Source: an uncultured Anaeroplasmataceae bacterium
GTDB taxonomy: Bacteria; Bacillota_I; Bacilli_A; Acholeplasmatales; Anaeroplasmataceae
NCBI GenBank assembly: GCA_934229785.1
Contig: CAKQEA010000001.1
Location: 129,837-193,836 of the forward strand
Reading direction: 5' to 3'
DNA length: 64,000 nucleotides
The position numbers and the translations under genes were made by a program. This document shows, piece by piece, positions 47,321 through 56,039 of the stretch (positions are counted from its first letter, which is position 1; every line of letters starts with the position of its first letter). The notes under the pieces were generated by a model. That model saw only the letters and a program-made list of their open reading frames with translations. It was not told the DNA's origin and searched no databases.

Positions 47321-48880
47321 ATGGGAAAATACCTATTAAAACGATTGCTTCATGGTTTGTTTTCAATCATAATTGTTGTTGCAATTGTTATGATTTTGAT
47401 TTTCTCACTATTAGATAGAGGAAGCATTTTTTCAAATGATCCTGCTTATTCAAAAAAATCGGGTAATCAAAGAATTGTATATGAATATCAGCAATGGCAA
47501 AAATATGGATATGTTGAGTTCACACAATATAATGATTATGTTAATGAACTAAAAGCTGAAGGAAAAATTACTGATGATGAAGCTAAATTAGCAATGAATT
47601 TAGGACTAACAGCTAGGGATGATACAGAAATTGTAGCTGAATATGTTGAAAAATTCACAAATTATTATGAGTCAAAAGGATATACAGTAGAAAGACTTAA
47701 TGGAAAAACTACATCAACAGGTATTCAAACCCCAGCGAATATGCAGCAATTATTTGCATATCGTGATTTAAATTTATTAACTCGTTTGTGGGATTTTTTT
47801 AAAGGGGTTATTACAATTGATTCAATTAATTATGTTACTGATGATATTGAAAATAGAGGAATTACTTTTACATTTTTTGATCCATTAGCAGGAGGAAAGT
47901 TTTCACCAGCAATTATTGGAAATGGTACTGAACACAAATACTTACTATATTTTGATTCTAAGTTTCCATTTGTTCATCAAAATTTGGTGTCATTTCATAT
48001 CGGAAAATCGTATTCAATGTATCAAAATTCAGATCTTGTTAAGGTTATGACATCTAAACAGGGTGAAGTTATTTCGGAAGAAAAAACATTTTATTCAGGT
48101 AAAGTTGCTACTACATATTTAGATTTACATTCTGCTAGATATTCATACTCAGTGACAAACGAGAATTTAGAATTATTTGGTGATAATTATACCTCATGTG
48201 ATCCAGTTAATAGTGGAAGATCAATGATTGGCTACTCATTTTTAATTGGTATTATTGCCACAATATTGACTTATTTATTAGGTGTTCCACTTGGAATATT
48301 AATGGCAAGAAGAAAGGATAAGCTTGCAGATAAAATTGGTACAATATATTTAGTGTTTATTATGGCCGTTCCATCTTTAGCATATATATTTATGTTCTCT
48401 GCAATTGGTAATAGTTTGTTTAAACTTCCTACTAATTTTAGGCAAAATGGTGGAGTGGTGTATTATATATTACCAATAATTTCGTTGGCTTTACCTGCCA
48501 TAGCAGGTATCATGAAATGGTTGCGTAGATATATGATTGATCAAATAAACTCTGATTATGTAAAATTTGCTCGTTCAGGTGGATTATCAGAAGGAGAAAT
48601 TTTTTCTCAGCATATTTTAAAAAATGCTGCAATACCATTAGTACATGGTATTCCTGCAAGTGTTTTAGGATGTATAACTGGTGCAATTATTACTGAATCA
48701 GTTTATGCTGTTCCTGGTACAGGTAAATTATTAACTACAGCTATAAATAAACATGATAATGGTGTTATTGTAGGATTAACAGCGTTCTATGCTATGTTAT
48801 CAGTTGTTTCATTAATTCTTGGTGATATACTAATGGCAATTGTAGATCCAAGAATTTCATTTACAACGAAAGGAAGGTAA
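47321..48880 (+). CDS. oligopeptide ABC importer permease, AmiC/OppB type with large external domain
   Basis: A permease of 519 residues. ATG 47321 follows AAAGGAG; an in-frame GTG at 47312 overlaps it. The first helix (about residues 9-31) is followed by a roughly 260-residue extracytoplasmic segment, then five helices starting with YSFLIGIIATILTYLLGVPL. The EAA loop reads DYVKFARSGGLSEGEIFSQH. The protein ends in ILMAIVDPRISF. This enlarged form is typical of AmiC-like permeases of Streptococcus-type importers (about 500 residues) and supports an Ami-like second system. The external domain probably interacts with the binding protein (inference). Confidence 0.9.
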   Translation: MGKYLLKRLLHGLFSIIIVVAIVMILIFSLLDRGSIFSNDPAYSKKSGNQRIVYEYQQWQKYGYVEFTQYNDYVNELKAEGKITDDEAKLAMNLGLTARDDTEIVAEYVEKFTNYYESKGYTVERLNGKTTSTGIQTPANMQQLFAYRDLNLLTRLWDFFKGVITIDSINYVTDDIENRGITFTFFDPLAGGKFSPAIIGNGTEHKYLLYFDSKFPFVHQNLVSFHIGKSYSMYQNSDLVKVMTSKQGEVISEEKTFYSGKVATTYLDLHSARYSYSVTNENLELFGDNYTSCDPVNSGRSMIGYSFLIGIIATILTYLLGVPLGILMARRKDKLADKIGTIYLVFIMAVPSLAYIFMFSAIGNSLFKLPTNFRQNGGVVYYILPIISLALPAIAGIMKWLRRYMIDQINSDYVKFARSGGLSEGEIFSQHILKNAAIPLVHGIPASVLGCITGAIITESVYAVPGTGKLLTTAINKHDNGVIVGLTAFYAMLSVVSLILGDILMAIVDPRISFTTKGR

Positions 48881-48885
48881 GAGTA

Positions 48886-49848
48886 ATGGAAGAAAAAATT
48901 GAAGATTTTACAGATGAAGAATTATTTTCAAGAATTGATTCTTCACAAATAAACTCAGAAAAAATAACAGCCCCAAGATACTCTTATTGGAAGTCTGTTG
49001 CAAGAGTGTTTTTTAAAAAGAAAATTAATTGGATTGTTTTAATTTCTCTTGGAATTATTTTAATTTTGGCTTTTATTTATCCTTTGATTGTAAATTATGA
49101 TCCTTTTGCGAATTTAGGTGATACCTCAAATCAACATTTATCACCTTCTGCTGCAATTAATAAGCTTGGCTTTAGTTTTCATTGGATACTAGGAACAGGT
49201 TCATCTGGACAATCTATTTTTGATAGCACATGGTATGCTGCTAAAACTTCATTATCACTAGCCTTTGTATGTGCTTTTATAAATTTAACGATTGGAATTG
49301 TTGTTGGTGCAGTATGGGGATTTTCAAAAAAAGTTGATGTGATTATGCAGGAAGTTTACAATATAGTTGCAAATGTTCCATACATTTTATTTGTTTCAGT
49401 TTTTGTTTTCATTGTTGGGTCAGGATTTTGGCCATTTGTAGCTGCATTAACTATAACAGGATGGTTAAGCATAGCTTATTTTATTCGTACTCAGGTTATT
49501 ATTATTCGTGATAGAGAATATAATCTTGCATCTAAGTGTTTAGGTACTCCAATAACAAGAATTTGTACAAAAAATATTTTACCATTTCTAACATCTGTCA
49601 TTGTGACTCTTGCTGCGACTGAGATTCCATCTTACATATCATATGAGGTGTTTCTATCATATATAGGAATTGGTTTGTCGGCAGAAACTCCATCACTTGG
49701 TAAAATGATAAGTGATGCCAATGGTGCATTTTCAGTATTTCCATGGGAATTTTGGGCTCCAGTAGGTATTGCTTCATTTGTAACAATTGTTTTATATATT
49801 GTAGGCCAAAACTTAGGTGATGCAAGCGATCCAAGAACGCATATGTAG
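48886..49848 (+). CDS. oligopeptide ABC importer permease, AmiD/OppC type
   Basis: The second permease, 320 residues. An acidic N-terminal tail is followed by SYWKSVARVFFKKKINWIVL and the first helix. HWILGTGSSGQSIFDSTWY occupies the position of the usual LGTD.LG.D.F motif and is degenerate, a pattern also seen in AmiD-like proteins. The EAA-like loop is EYNLASKCLGTPITRICTKN. The C-terminus ends in VGQNLGDASDPRTHM. It starts 5 bases after the previous stop and lies 10 bases before the OppD start. Confidence 0.9.
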   Translation: MEEKIEDFTDEELFSRIDSSQINSEKITAPRYSYWKSVARVFFKKKINWIVLISLGIILILAFIYPLIVNYDPFANLGDTSNQHLSPSAAINKLGFSFHWILGTGSSGQSIFDSTWYAAKTSLSLAFVCAFINLTIGIVVGAVWGFSKKVDVIMQEVYNIVANVPYILFVSVFVFIVGSGFWPFVAALTITGWLSIAYFIRTQVIIIRDREYNLASKCLGTPITRICTKNILPFLTSVIVTLAATEIPSYISYEVFLSYIGIGLSAETPSLGKMISDANGAFSVFPWEFWAPVGIASFVTIVLYIVGQNLGDASDPRTHM

Positions 49849-49858
49849 AGGTGATATC

Positions 49859-51607
49859 ATGGAAAATAAAAAAATATTATTGTCTTTAAAAAATGTTGTT
49901 GTTAAATTCCATGTACGTGGCAGAACATTAACAGCCATAAGAGGTGTATCGCTAGATATTTATGAAAATGAATCAATTGCTATTGTTGGTGAATCAGGTT
50001 CAGGAAAATCTGTATTAACTAAAACATTTGCTGGTATGCTTGATTCTAATGGTTATATTGATTCAGGAAGCATTATTTTAAATGATGATGAACTTCAAGA
50101 TACAGTAGTTAAAAAAACATTTTTTACAAATAAAATATACAGTACAGTTTTAAAAGAGTTAAACAAAAACTCAAAATTAGAATTTGGAGCAATTACATAC
50201 AAAGAAATATTAGCATTGAAAAATGACAAAAAAGCTAAAATGGATTTGAGTAAAAATGAACACGAAGTAATTGATGAAGAAATTTATAATTTAAATTATG
50301 AGTACGTTGAAACCTTTAATCTTAAACAAACGTTAGATACTAAAAAAGAAAAGGATAAAATTAACGAATGTAATGATAAACTTAAAAAGTTATCATATCA
50401 AATAAAAGAACTTGAAGATAAAAAGAAGATTTTAATTAAGCAACATAAAAAAGACTTAAAAGCAAACGCAGAATATTTAAATGAATATAACATTAAAATT
50501 AATGAATTAAAAAGTAAATATAGGCAAGAAATTAATCAGGAAATTTCATCAGATACAATTAAACGTAATGAAAAAATTGCTAAAGAGGTATGTTTGTCTA
50601 TTGGAAGATATGGTAATTTTCAAAGAAACATATTGTGTATAAAGCTTAATAGAGCTTTAAAAAAGGCGATGAGGTTTGGTGTTGATTTGTCGAATGAAGA
50701 TTTATTAAATCAAGTTTTTGATACAGTTGCCTTTAGAGTTGCATATCTTGATGAAAATGAAAAAAAGTTTCATGGATATTGTAATCTAGATTTATCAAAG
50801 ATAAAATATACAAAAGATTGGCAACAGATTCGTGGTTCACGTGTTGCAACGGTTTTTCAAGACCCAATGACATCGTTAAATCCTATTATTACTATTGGTA
50901 AACAAATAACATCTATTATTTTAAAACATCAGAAATGTTCAATTGCAGAAGCCCGAATTAGAGCAATAGAGTTGATGAAAAAAGTTGGAATAACAAATGC
51001 AGAAAAGCGTTTTGATGATTATCCATTTCAATATTCTGGTGGTATGAGACAACGTATTGTTATTGCTATTGCTTTATCCTGCCAACCCCAAATTTTAATT
51101 TGTGATGAGCCTACAACAGCACTAGATGTTACTATTCAAGCTCAAATTTTAAAGCTTATTAAAGATTTACAAAAAGAATTTAATTATACGATTGTTTTTA
51201 TTACTCATGATCTAGGTGTTGTTGCTAATGTTGCTGATCGTGTAGCAGTATTATATGCTGGGCAAATTGTAGAGCTTGGAACATGTGAGGATATTTTTTA
51301 TGACCCACGTCATCCATATACATGGGCTTTATTGTCATCTTTACCACAACTTGCACAAAGAGGAACAGAACTTTATTCTATTGCAGGTACACCACCATCA
51401 TTGTATAATAAAATCATTGGTGATCCGTTTGCTCCAAGAAATCCTTACGTATTAAAAATAGATACAATAAAGGATGCTCCAATGTTTAAAGTATCTGATA
51501 CTCATTATGCAAAAACATGGTTGCTAGATCCAAGAGCACCAAAAATTAATAAGCCCGAGATTATTCAAGATATTCATGAAAAATTAATGAAAGCATTTAA
51601 TATTTAG
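49859..51607 (+). CDS. oligopeptide ABC importer ATPase, AmiE/OppD type, with a long coiled-coil insertion
   Basis: An ABC ATPase of 582 residues against about 350 for AmiE. ATG 49859 follows AGAGGTGAT. Walker A GESGSGKS is at 44-51, the Q-loop VFQDP near 332-336, signature YSGGMRQR at 392-399, Walker B ILICDEP near 412-418 and switch His450. Residues of about 76-315 form a charged, helix-rich insertion between Walker A and the Q-loop; about 160-225 looks like an antiparallel coiled coil ([20 protein letters not shown]). The C-terminus FAPRNPY...[16 protein letters not shown] matches AmiE-like proteins and has no Cys cluster. All catalytic motifs are intact. Confidence 0.9.
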   Translation: MENKKILLSLKNVVVKFHVRGRTLTAIRGVSLDIYENESIAIVGESGSGKSVLTKTFAGMLDSNGYIDSGSIILNDDELQDTVVKKTFFTNKIYSTVLKELNKNSKLEFGAITYKEILALKNDKKAKMDLSKNEHEVIDEEIYNLNYEYVETFNLKQTLDTKKEKDKINECNDKLKKLSYQIKELEDKKKILIKQHKKDLKANAEYLNEYNIKINELKSKYRQEINQEISSDTIKRNEKIAKEVCLSIGRYGNFQRNILCIKLNRALKKAMRFGVDLSNEDLLNQVFDTVAFRVAYLDENEKKFHGYCNLDLSKIKYTKDWQQIRGSRVATVFQDPMTSLNPIITIGKQITSIILKHQKCSIAEARIRAIELMKKVGITNAEKRFDDYPFQYSGGMRQRIVIAIALSCQPQILICDEPTTALDVTIQAQILKLIKDLQKEFNYTIVFITHDLGVVANVADRVAVLYAGQIVELGTCEDIFYDPRHPYTWALLSSLPQLAQRGTELYSIAGTPPSLYNKIIGDPFAPRNPYVLKIDTIKDAPMFKVSDTHYAKTWLLDPRAPKINKPEIIQDIHEKLMKAFNI

Positions 51608-51618
51608 GAGGTGTAATT

Positions 51619-52962
51619 ATGAATGAAGAAGTAAATAATGAAATAAAAAAAGATGATACACCTTCAAAGAAAAGTGTTTTCCCAGAACATGGACCAATTG
51701 ATCCTACAACTGGGAAGGAAATCCTTGTATCATTAAAAAATGTTGACATTACGTTTAATAAGGGTGATAATTCAGTTAAGGCCGTAAAAAATGCAACATT
51801 TGATATTTATAAAGGTGAAACATTCTCTCTTGTTGGAGAATCTGGTTCAGGAAAAACAACTATAGGTCGTGCAATAATTAGAATTAATAATTGCTCTAGT
51901 GGAGAGATAGACTATAAAGGTGTTAAAATTTCAGGTAAATTAAACCACAAGACTGATAGAGAAGTTATAAGAAATATTCAAATGGTATTCCAAGATCCGG
52001 CTGCCTCATTAAATGAACGTGCAACTGTTGAATATATTATTTCAGAGGGATTATATAATTTTAAATTATATGAATCAGAAGCAGAACGTTATTCTAAAGT
52101 GGAAAACATGATTAAGGAGGTAGGATTACTTCCAGAACATTTAACACGTTATCCTCATGAATTATCAGGAGGTCAACGTCAAAGAATTGGTTTAGCAAGA
52201 GCCTTTGTTATGGAACCTGAATTAATTATTGCTGATGAGCCAATATCTGCGCTAGATGTTTCAATTCGTGCTCAGGTATTAAACCTTTTGAAAAAATTTC
52301 AACGTGAAAAAGGGTTAACATACTTATTTATTGCTCATGATCTATCAATTGTTAGATTTATTTCTGATAGAATAGGTGTTATTTACAAAGGTGATATTGT
52401 TGAAATTGCAGATGCAGAGGAATTGTTTGATTTTCCTTTACACCCTTATACAAAGTCATTGATTTCAGCAATTCCTATTCCTGATCCAAATTTGGAAAAA
52501 CGTAAGGTTTTGTATACATATGATCCGACAATGCATGATTATAGCATTGATAAGCCACAACTAGTTGATATAGGTCATGGTCATTTAGTTTTCGGTAATG
52601 ATAAAGAAATTAATGAATACAAAAAAATAAGAGAATCGGGTATTCATCCAAAATCTATAAAAATTTTGGAAGAAGGAGAAAATGCCTCAATTCCAGAAAG
52701 TATGAATTCTAATATTAGTAATGAAGATGTCAAGGTATCTGATGATTTTGCTAGTATACCAATTCATGATTATGGAAGTATGTGGTATACTGTCATAGCT
52801 TTTTTCTTGCCAGTTTTAGGACTTATTGCTTTCTTGATATTTAAACATTTAAAATATTATAGAAGCTATAGAGCTACTAAAAAGGGAACTATTTATGGTT
52901 TTATAGTTCTAGGGGTAATAATAGTATTTTGGTTGATATGCTTGATAATATCTTTTTTTTAA
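51619..52962 (+). CDS. oligopeptide ABC importer ATPase, AmiF/OppF type, with C-terminal membrane hairpin
   Basis: An ABC ATPase of 447 residues; the family is usually 305-330. Walker A GESGSGKT is at 73-80, Q-loop MVFQDP near 122-127, signature LSGGQRQR at 182-189, Walker B LIIADEP near 202-208 and switch His240. After the normal C-terminal [13 protein letters not shown] and a linker there is an acidic stretch, then two membrane segments (about 389-408 and 425-446) joined by a basic loop ([15 protein letters not shown]). Membrane segments are abnormal for a cytoplasmic ATPase and may tether it independently of the permeases. AGGAGGTG precedes the ATG. Confidence 0.88.
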   Translation: MNEEVNNEIKKDDTPSKKSVFPEHGPIDPTTGKEILVSLKNVDITFNKGDNSVKAVKNATFDIYKGETFSLVGESGSGKTTIGRAIIRINNCSSGEIDYKGVKISGKLNHKTDREVIRNIQMVFQDPAASLNERATVEYIISEGLYNFKLYESEAERYSKVENMIKEVGLLPEHLTRYPHELSGGQRQRIGLARAFVMEPELIIADEPISALDVSIRAQVLNLLKKFQREKGLTYLFIAHDLSIVRFISDRIGVIYKGDIVEIADAEELFDFPLHPYTKSLISAIPIPDPNLEKRKVLYTYDPTMHDYSIDKPQLVDIGHGHLVFGNDKEINEYKKIRESGIHPKSIKILEEGENASIPESMNSNISNEDVKVSDDFASIPIHDYGSMWYTVIAFFLPVLGLIAFLIFKHLKYYRSYRATKKGTIYGFIVLGVIIVFWLICLIISFF

Positions 52963-52969
52963 AAACATA

Positions 52970-52991
52970 AAGCTTAGCAAATGCTAAGCTT
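52970..52991 (+). terminator. perfect hairpin after the importer operon, without T-run
   Basis: AAGCTTAGCA (52970-52979) and TGCTAAGCTT (52982-52991) are perfect complements with a two-base spacer, so a few central pairs must open to make a loop. It lies between the importer and the next gene. T-rich sequence precedes rather than follows it, so it may act as a terminator only on the opposite strand, or as a regulatory structure. Confidence 0.45.
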
Positions 52992-53037
52992 AAAATTTAA
53001 TGGTGATGATTATGAAGTACAAAAATGCTAAGCTTAA
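52979..53037 (+). repeat. 15-base direct repeat: 3' hairpin arm repeated inside the next gene's start
   Basis: AAATGCTAAGCTTAA occurs at 52979-52993 and again at 53023-53037, where it encodes part of KNAKL just after ATG 53012. The second copy can pair with the left arm at 52970-52979 as well as the first copy can. Confidence 0.7.
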
Positions 53038-54238
53038 GCCTGTTGAAAAAATTGAATTAAACGAGAAAAATATAAAAATTAGAATTATTTTATTTATACT
53101 TTCTTTTTGTGTAATAATAGCATCAGTTGTAGGAATGATAATTGGGTTAAATAAAAAAGATAGTGGTTGGAGTGAAATTAATGCTAATCCTATGAGTGAA
53201 TATTCGTGTGCAGATGATTTTGTTTTTTATTATAATTTAGGACTAAATGAATTAGATAGTAAAACAGAAGAAAAATTGATTTCAGCAGAATATACTAAAG
53301 CTATAGAATATTCCTACAAGCTATTAAACAAATATAAAGAATATCAAGATATAAAGAATTTATATTATATAAACAATCATCCAAATGAAGAAATTGAAGT
53401 TGATGAATATTTATACGATAGCTTAAAAATGGTTTCTAGCAGTTCATATCTTATTTATACATCACCAATTGTTGATATGTATGAGGCATTATTTTCTGCA
53501 CCAACAGATTTAGATGCTTCAAAACTAAATCCAAAAATAAATGAAAATTTAAAAGAATTGTATTTAAAAATATGCTCTTTTATCAATGATAAAGAAAAGA
53601 TTGAATTAAGATTTTTAGGTAATAATAAGATATATTTGTATGTGTCTGATGAGTATGATAGTTTTTTAAAAGAAAATGAAATTGTTGGTTATATTGATTT
53701 TTCATTTTTTAAGAATGCAGTTATTATTGATTATGTAGCAAAACAACTTAGTAGTCAAAATTACACATATGGCTACATATCTTCATATGATGGTTACTCG
53801 ATTAATTTAAATGATAGTGGAAATTATCCATTTGAACAGACTGTTTTAGCCCAAAGTAATACATCATATACTGAGGCTGCCTCAATTGATTTTGTAGGAT
53901 CTATTTCAGTTGTTCAATATAGGAGCTTTCTATATTTTGAAAATGATAGTGTTAGAATGAGAAAATTAAATGGAGAAGTTTTTTCTTTGTATTTTGATGA
54001 AAGTGATGGGATTAATAAATACTCTAAAGATATGATTACTTTTTATTCTAAAAATTTATCATGCTTGGAAATTACCTTAGCAACTTATAAGCAATTTATT
54101 AAAAGTACATATTCTGATGCTTTTTATGATGAAATTGATTTTATATATGTTGAAAATTATGATATAAAGTATTCTGATTCAAATATAAAATTTAACAAAA
54201 TTAATTATGGTTATAGAGGTGTATTGTTAAATGATTGA
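53012..54238 (+). CDS. membrane-anchored extracellular protein, possibly a degenerate ApbE-like domain
   Basis: A 408-residue protein with a short basic cytoplasmic N-terminus and one membrane helix (IRIILFILSFCVIIASVVGMI, about residues 25-45); the rest is predicted outside. Several ATG/GTG codons precede 53012, but GGTGAT fits 53012 best. The middle contains GYIDFSFFKNAVIIDYVAKQ followed by YGYISSYDGYSIN, which resembles the ApbE (FAD:protein FMN transferase) segment where a conserved helix precedes a Gly-rich strand. The usual catalytic and FAD-contact residues are not recognisable, so activity is doubtful. I would otherwise call it a protein of unknown function. The next gene overlaps its end. 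Confidence 0.5.
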   Translation: MKYKNAKLKPVEKIELNEKNIKIRIILFILSFCVIIASVVGMIIGLNKKDSGWSEINANPMSEYSCADDFVFYYNLGLNELDSKTEEKLISAEYTKAIEYSYKLLNKYKEYQDIKNLYYINNHPNEEIEVDEYLYDSLKMVSSSSYLIYTSPIVDMYEALFSAPTDLDASKLNPKINENLKELYLKICSFINDKEKIELRFLGNNKIYLYVSDEYDSFLKENEIVGYIDFSFFKNAVIIDYVAKQLSSQNYTYGYISSYDGYSINLNDSGNYPFEQTVLAQSNTSYTEAASIDFVGSISVVQYRSFLYFENDSVRMRKLNGEVFSLYFDESDGINKYSKDMITFYSKNLSCLEITLATYKQFIKSTYSDAFYDEIDFIYVENYDIKYSDSNIKFNKINYGYRGVLLND

Positions 54239-54548
54239 AAGAAATAAAAAATTAATTATAGCTCTATCGGTATATTTTATTTTAACATTTTTACTTCCAT
54301 TACCATTTGTATTAATTTTTGATAGAACAGACATTATGGGAATATCAAGCATAATATCTACGCTTCTTATTTTATTATTTATTAATGGCAGAACGGGATT
54401 AAATTTAAAATATAGATTTAAAGAAGAGTATTTATCTAAAAAAAAGAAGGAACAAAAAATAAGTTATATTGAAGCACAAAGAATATTATGGATTTTTTTC
54501 TTAATCATGTTAATCATAACGTTTATAGTTTGTTGTGTATTTTTCTAA
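54231..54548 (+). CDS. small three-helix membrane protein of unknown function
   Basis: A 105-residue protein starting at ATG 54231, overlapping the previous gene by 8 bases. Three hydrophobic segments are visible: residues 8-27, 36-51 and 83-104. A basic loop lies between the last two (YRFKEEYLSKKKKEQK). I recognise no family. Coupling to the upstream extracellular protein suggests a shared membrane function. A bidirectional terminator follows. Confidence 0.6.
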   Translation: MIERNKKLIIALSVYFILTFLLPLPFVLIFDRTDIMGISSIISTLLILLFINGRTGLNLKYRFKEEYLSKKKKEQKISYIEAQRILWIFFLIMLIITFIVCCVFF

Positions 54549-54554
54549 AAAAAT

Positions 54555-54578
54555 AAAAGGTCACATTTGTGGCCTTTT
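54555..54578. terminator. bidirectional terminator between convergent genes
   Basis: AAAAGGTCAC (54555-54564) pairs with GTGGCCTTTT (54569-54578) around ATTT, with one G-U pair. An A-run on the left and a T-run on the right serve both strands. It overlaps the stop codon of the minus-strand CYTH gene. Confidence 0.8.
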
Positions 54579-55122
54579 ACTTATTTCTATAATCATATGC
54601 TCTTTTACTTTTACGAATTGATTCAACATAATCAATATTATGAGATCCTAAGAATTGCTTAAAATCATTTAAACCTTCCTTGACATCATCAACCTCATAT
54701 TCAATTTCATAATCTACATGATTATAATATTCACTCTTATCTAAAAATAATGTTCCATTTTTATATGGAGTAGATGCTCTATATGTTGTTAGTTCAGCAA
54801 TGTTTTTAACAAAATAAGGTAAACCAATGATAGAAGCGTCAAGACCATTAGCTAACCAGTCTTGGGCCTTTTCCTTGTTGATTAAAAGATGTGTTTCGTC
54901 TGCCCCAACATTAGCACGTGTTTTCTTTGTAAGCTTATAATTGTTACCCTTTTGACGAATTCTTAAAACAGTCATTTCATTCATAAGCTTAGTGTCTTCA
55001 GTGTCAAAATAATAATTTGTTTGAGAAAAAATATTATTTTCTAATTCAAATTCTTTTAGTAGCTCTAAATACTTTTCTTCAGTTATAAATGTTTTAAATT
55101 CAATTTCCTTATTATTTGTCAT
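54577..55122 (-). CDS. CYTH-domain protein (triphosphate tunnel metalloenzyme-like)
   Basis: A 181-residue protein of the CYTH superfamily, whose members form an eight-strand tunnel that binds triphosphates with Mg2+ or Mn2+. The ExExK hallmark EIEFK is at residues 6-10. Charged strands follow (TVLRIRQKGNNYKLTKKT, VDYEIEYEV, RKSKRAYDY), as in YjbK-like proteins of Firmicutes. I start at the ATG whose complement is 55120-55122, because AAGGTGAGAG precedes it; the frame extends 19 residues upstream without support. Possible activities include inorganic triphosphatase or thiamine triphosphatase; the sequence cannot decide. It is divergent from the NAD kinase gene and probably has its own promoter. 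Confidence 0.82.
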   Translation of the reverse strand: MTNNKEIEFKTFITEEKYLELLKEFELENNIFSQTNYYFDTEDTKLMNEMTVLRIRQKGNNYKLTKKTRANVGADETHLLINKEKAQDWLANGLDASIIGLPYFVKNIAELTTYRASTPYKNGTLFLDKSEYYNHVDYEIEYEVDDVKEGLNDFKQFLGSHNIDYVESIRKSKRAYDYRNK

Positions 55123-55150
55123 ATCTCTCACCTTAAAAATACTTAGTATT

Positions 55151-55179
55151 ATTATCTTATATTTATGGATAAAAATCAA
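55151..55179 (-). promoter_or_regulatory. promoter of the CYTH gene
   Basis: Read on the minus strand, TTGATT (55179-55174) and GATAAT (55156-55151) are 17 bases apart. The start would be near 55144, giving a leader of about 22 bases before the ATG at 55122. Confidence 0.5.
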
Positions 55180-55253
55180 GACTTATGATAAAATATGTTT
55201 ATACTTTTGTAATAAATATGTATAGACATTAATTATAATTGAGGTGTTTATTT

Positions 55254-56030
55254 GTGCGTTATTGTATAATTACAAGAAATGATGAAAAATCAAATCAGAT
55301 TGGAAATGAAATTAAACCCAAAATTAATTTAATTTATGATGATGTTACCCCAAACTATGTTATAGCTATTGGTGGAGATGGTACTATTTTAAAAGCAACT
55401 CACTCTTATCCAAATTCTATAATATTTGGAATTCATACTGGACATTTGGGCTTTTTTGCTAATTATTCTATTGATGAAATTGAAATATTAATAGATGATA
55501 TAAATAATAAGAGCTTTAATGTCGATAAGATTGATTTATTATCTTGTAAGATTAATGATGCAGATGGTGGTGTTATTTATGGTAGTGCAATTAATGAAAT
55601 AACAGTTGTAACTCCACCTAGAACATTGATATTAGATGTTTTTATTGATGATGAATATTTTGAAAAATTTAGAGGAACTGGTTTTTGTATTTCAACACCA
55701 TCAGGATCAACTGCCTATAATAAATCACTTCATGGAAGTGTGATTGATTCATCACTTAAGATTATGCAGCTAACAGAAATAGCTGGAATAAATTCAAATG
55801 CTTATCGTACGCTTTCATCCCCTCTTGTTTTATCTTCAAATAGAAGAATAAAGCTTGATGCTGAAAAACCACAGGATGTTTTTATAACTATCGATCATTT
55901 ATCATATAATGTAAATAATTTTAAGAATATTGAAATTTTTTATGATGGTAATAGTATTAGGATGGCATATCACAATCATGAAAGCTTTTTAAAAAGAATA
56001 AATAGAACTTTTTTAATTTCGCAGGAATAG
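55254..56030 (+). CDS. nadK: NAD kinase
   Basis: Phosphorylates NAD to NADP in the cytoplasm. The protein has 258 residues, the usual length for Gram-positive NadK. Key motifs are GGDGT at residues 40-44 (ATP and catalytic Asp), NEITVVTPPRTL in the NAD-binding part, and STPSGSTAYNKS from 147. GTG 55254 is chosen because GAGGTG at 55241-55246 is well spaced; a TTG at 55239 would add five residues ahead of that site. The next gene, a lipoprotein, starts 9 bases after the stop, so the two are co-transcribed although functionally unrelated. Confidence 0.95.
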   Translation: MRYCIITRNDEKSNQIGNEIKPKINLIYDDVTPNYVIAIGGDGTILKATHSYPNSIIFGIHTGHLGFFANYSIDEIEILIDDINNKSFNVDKIDLLSCKINDADGGVIYGSAINEITVVTPPRTLILDVFIDDEYFEKFRGTGFCISTPSGSTAYNKSLHGSVIDSSLKIMQLTEIAGINSNAYRTLSSPLVLSSNRRIKLDAEKPQDVFITIDHLSYNVNNFKNIEIFYDGNSIRMAYHNHESFLKRINRTFLISQE

Positions 56031-56039
56031 AGGGATAAA

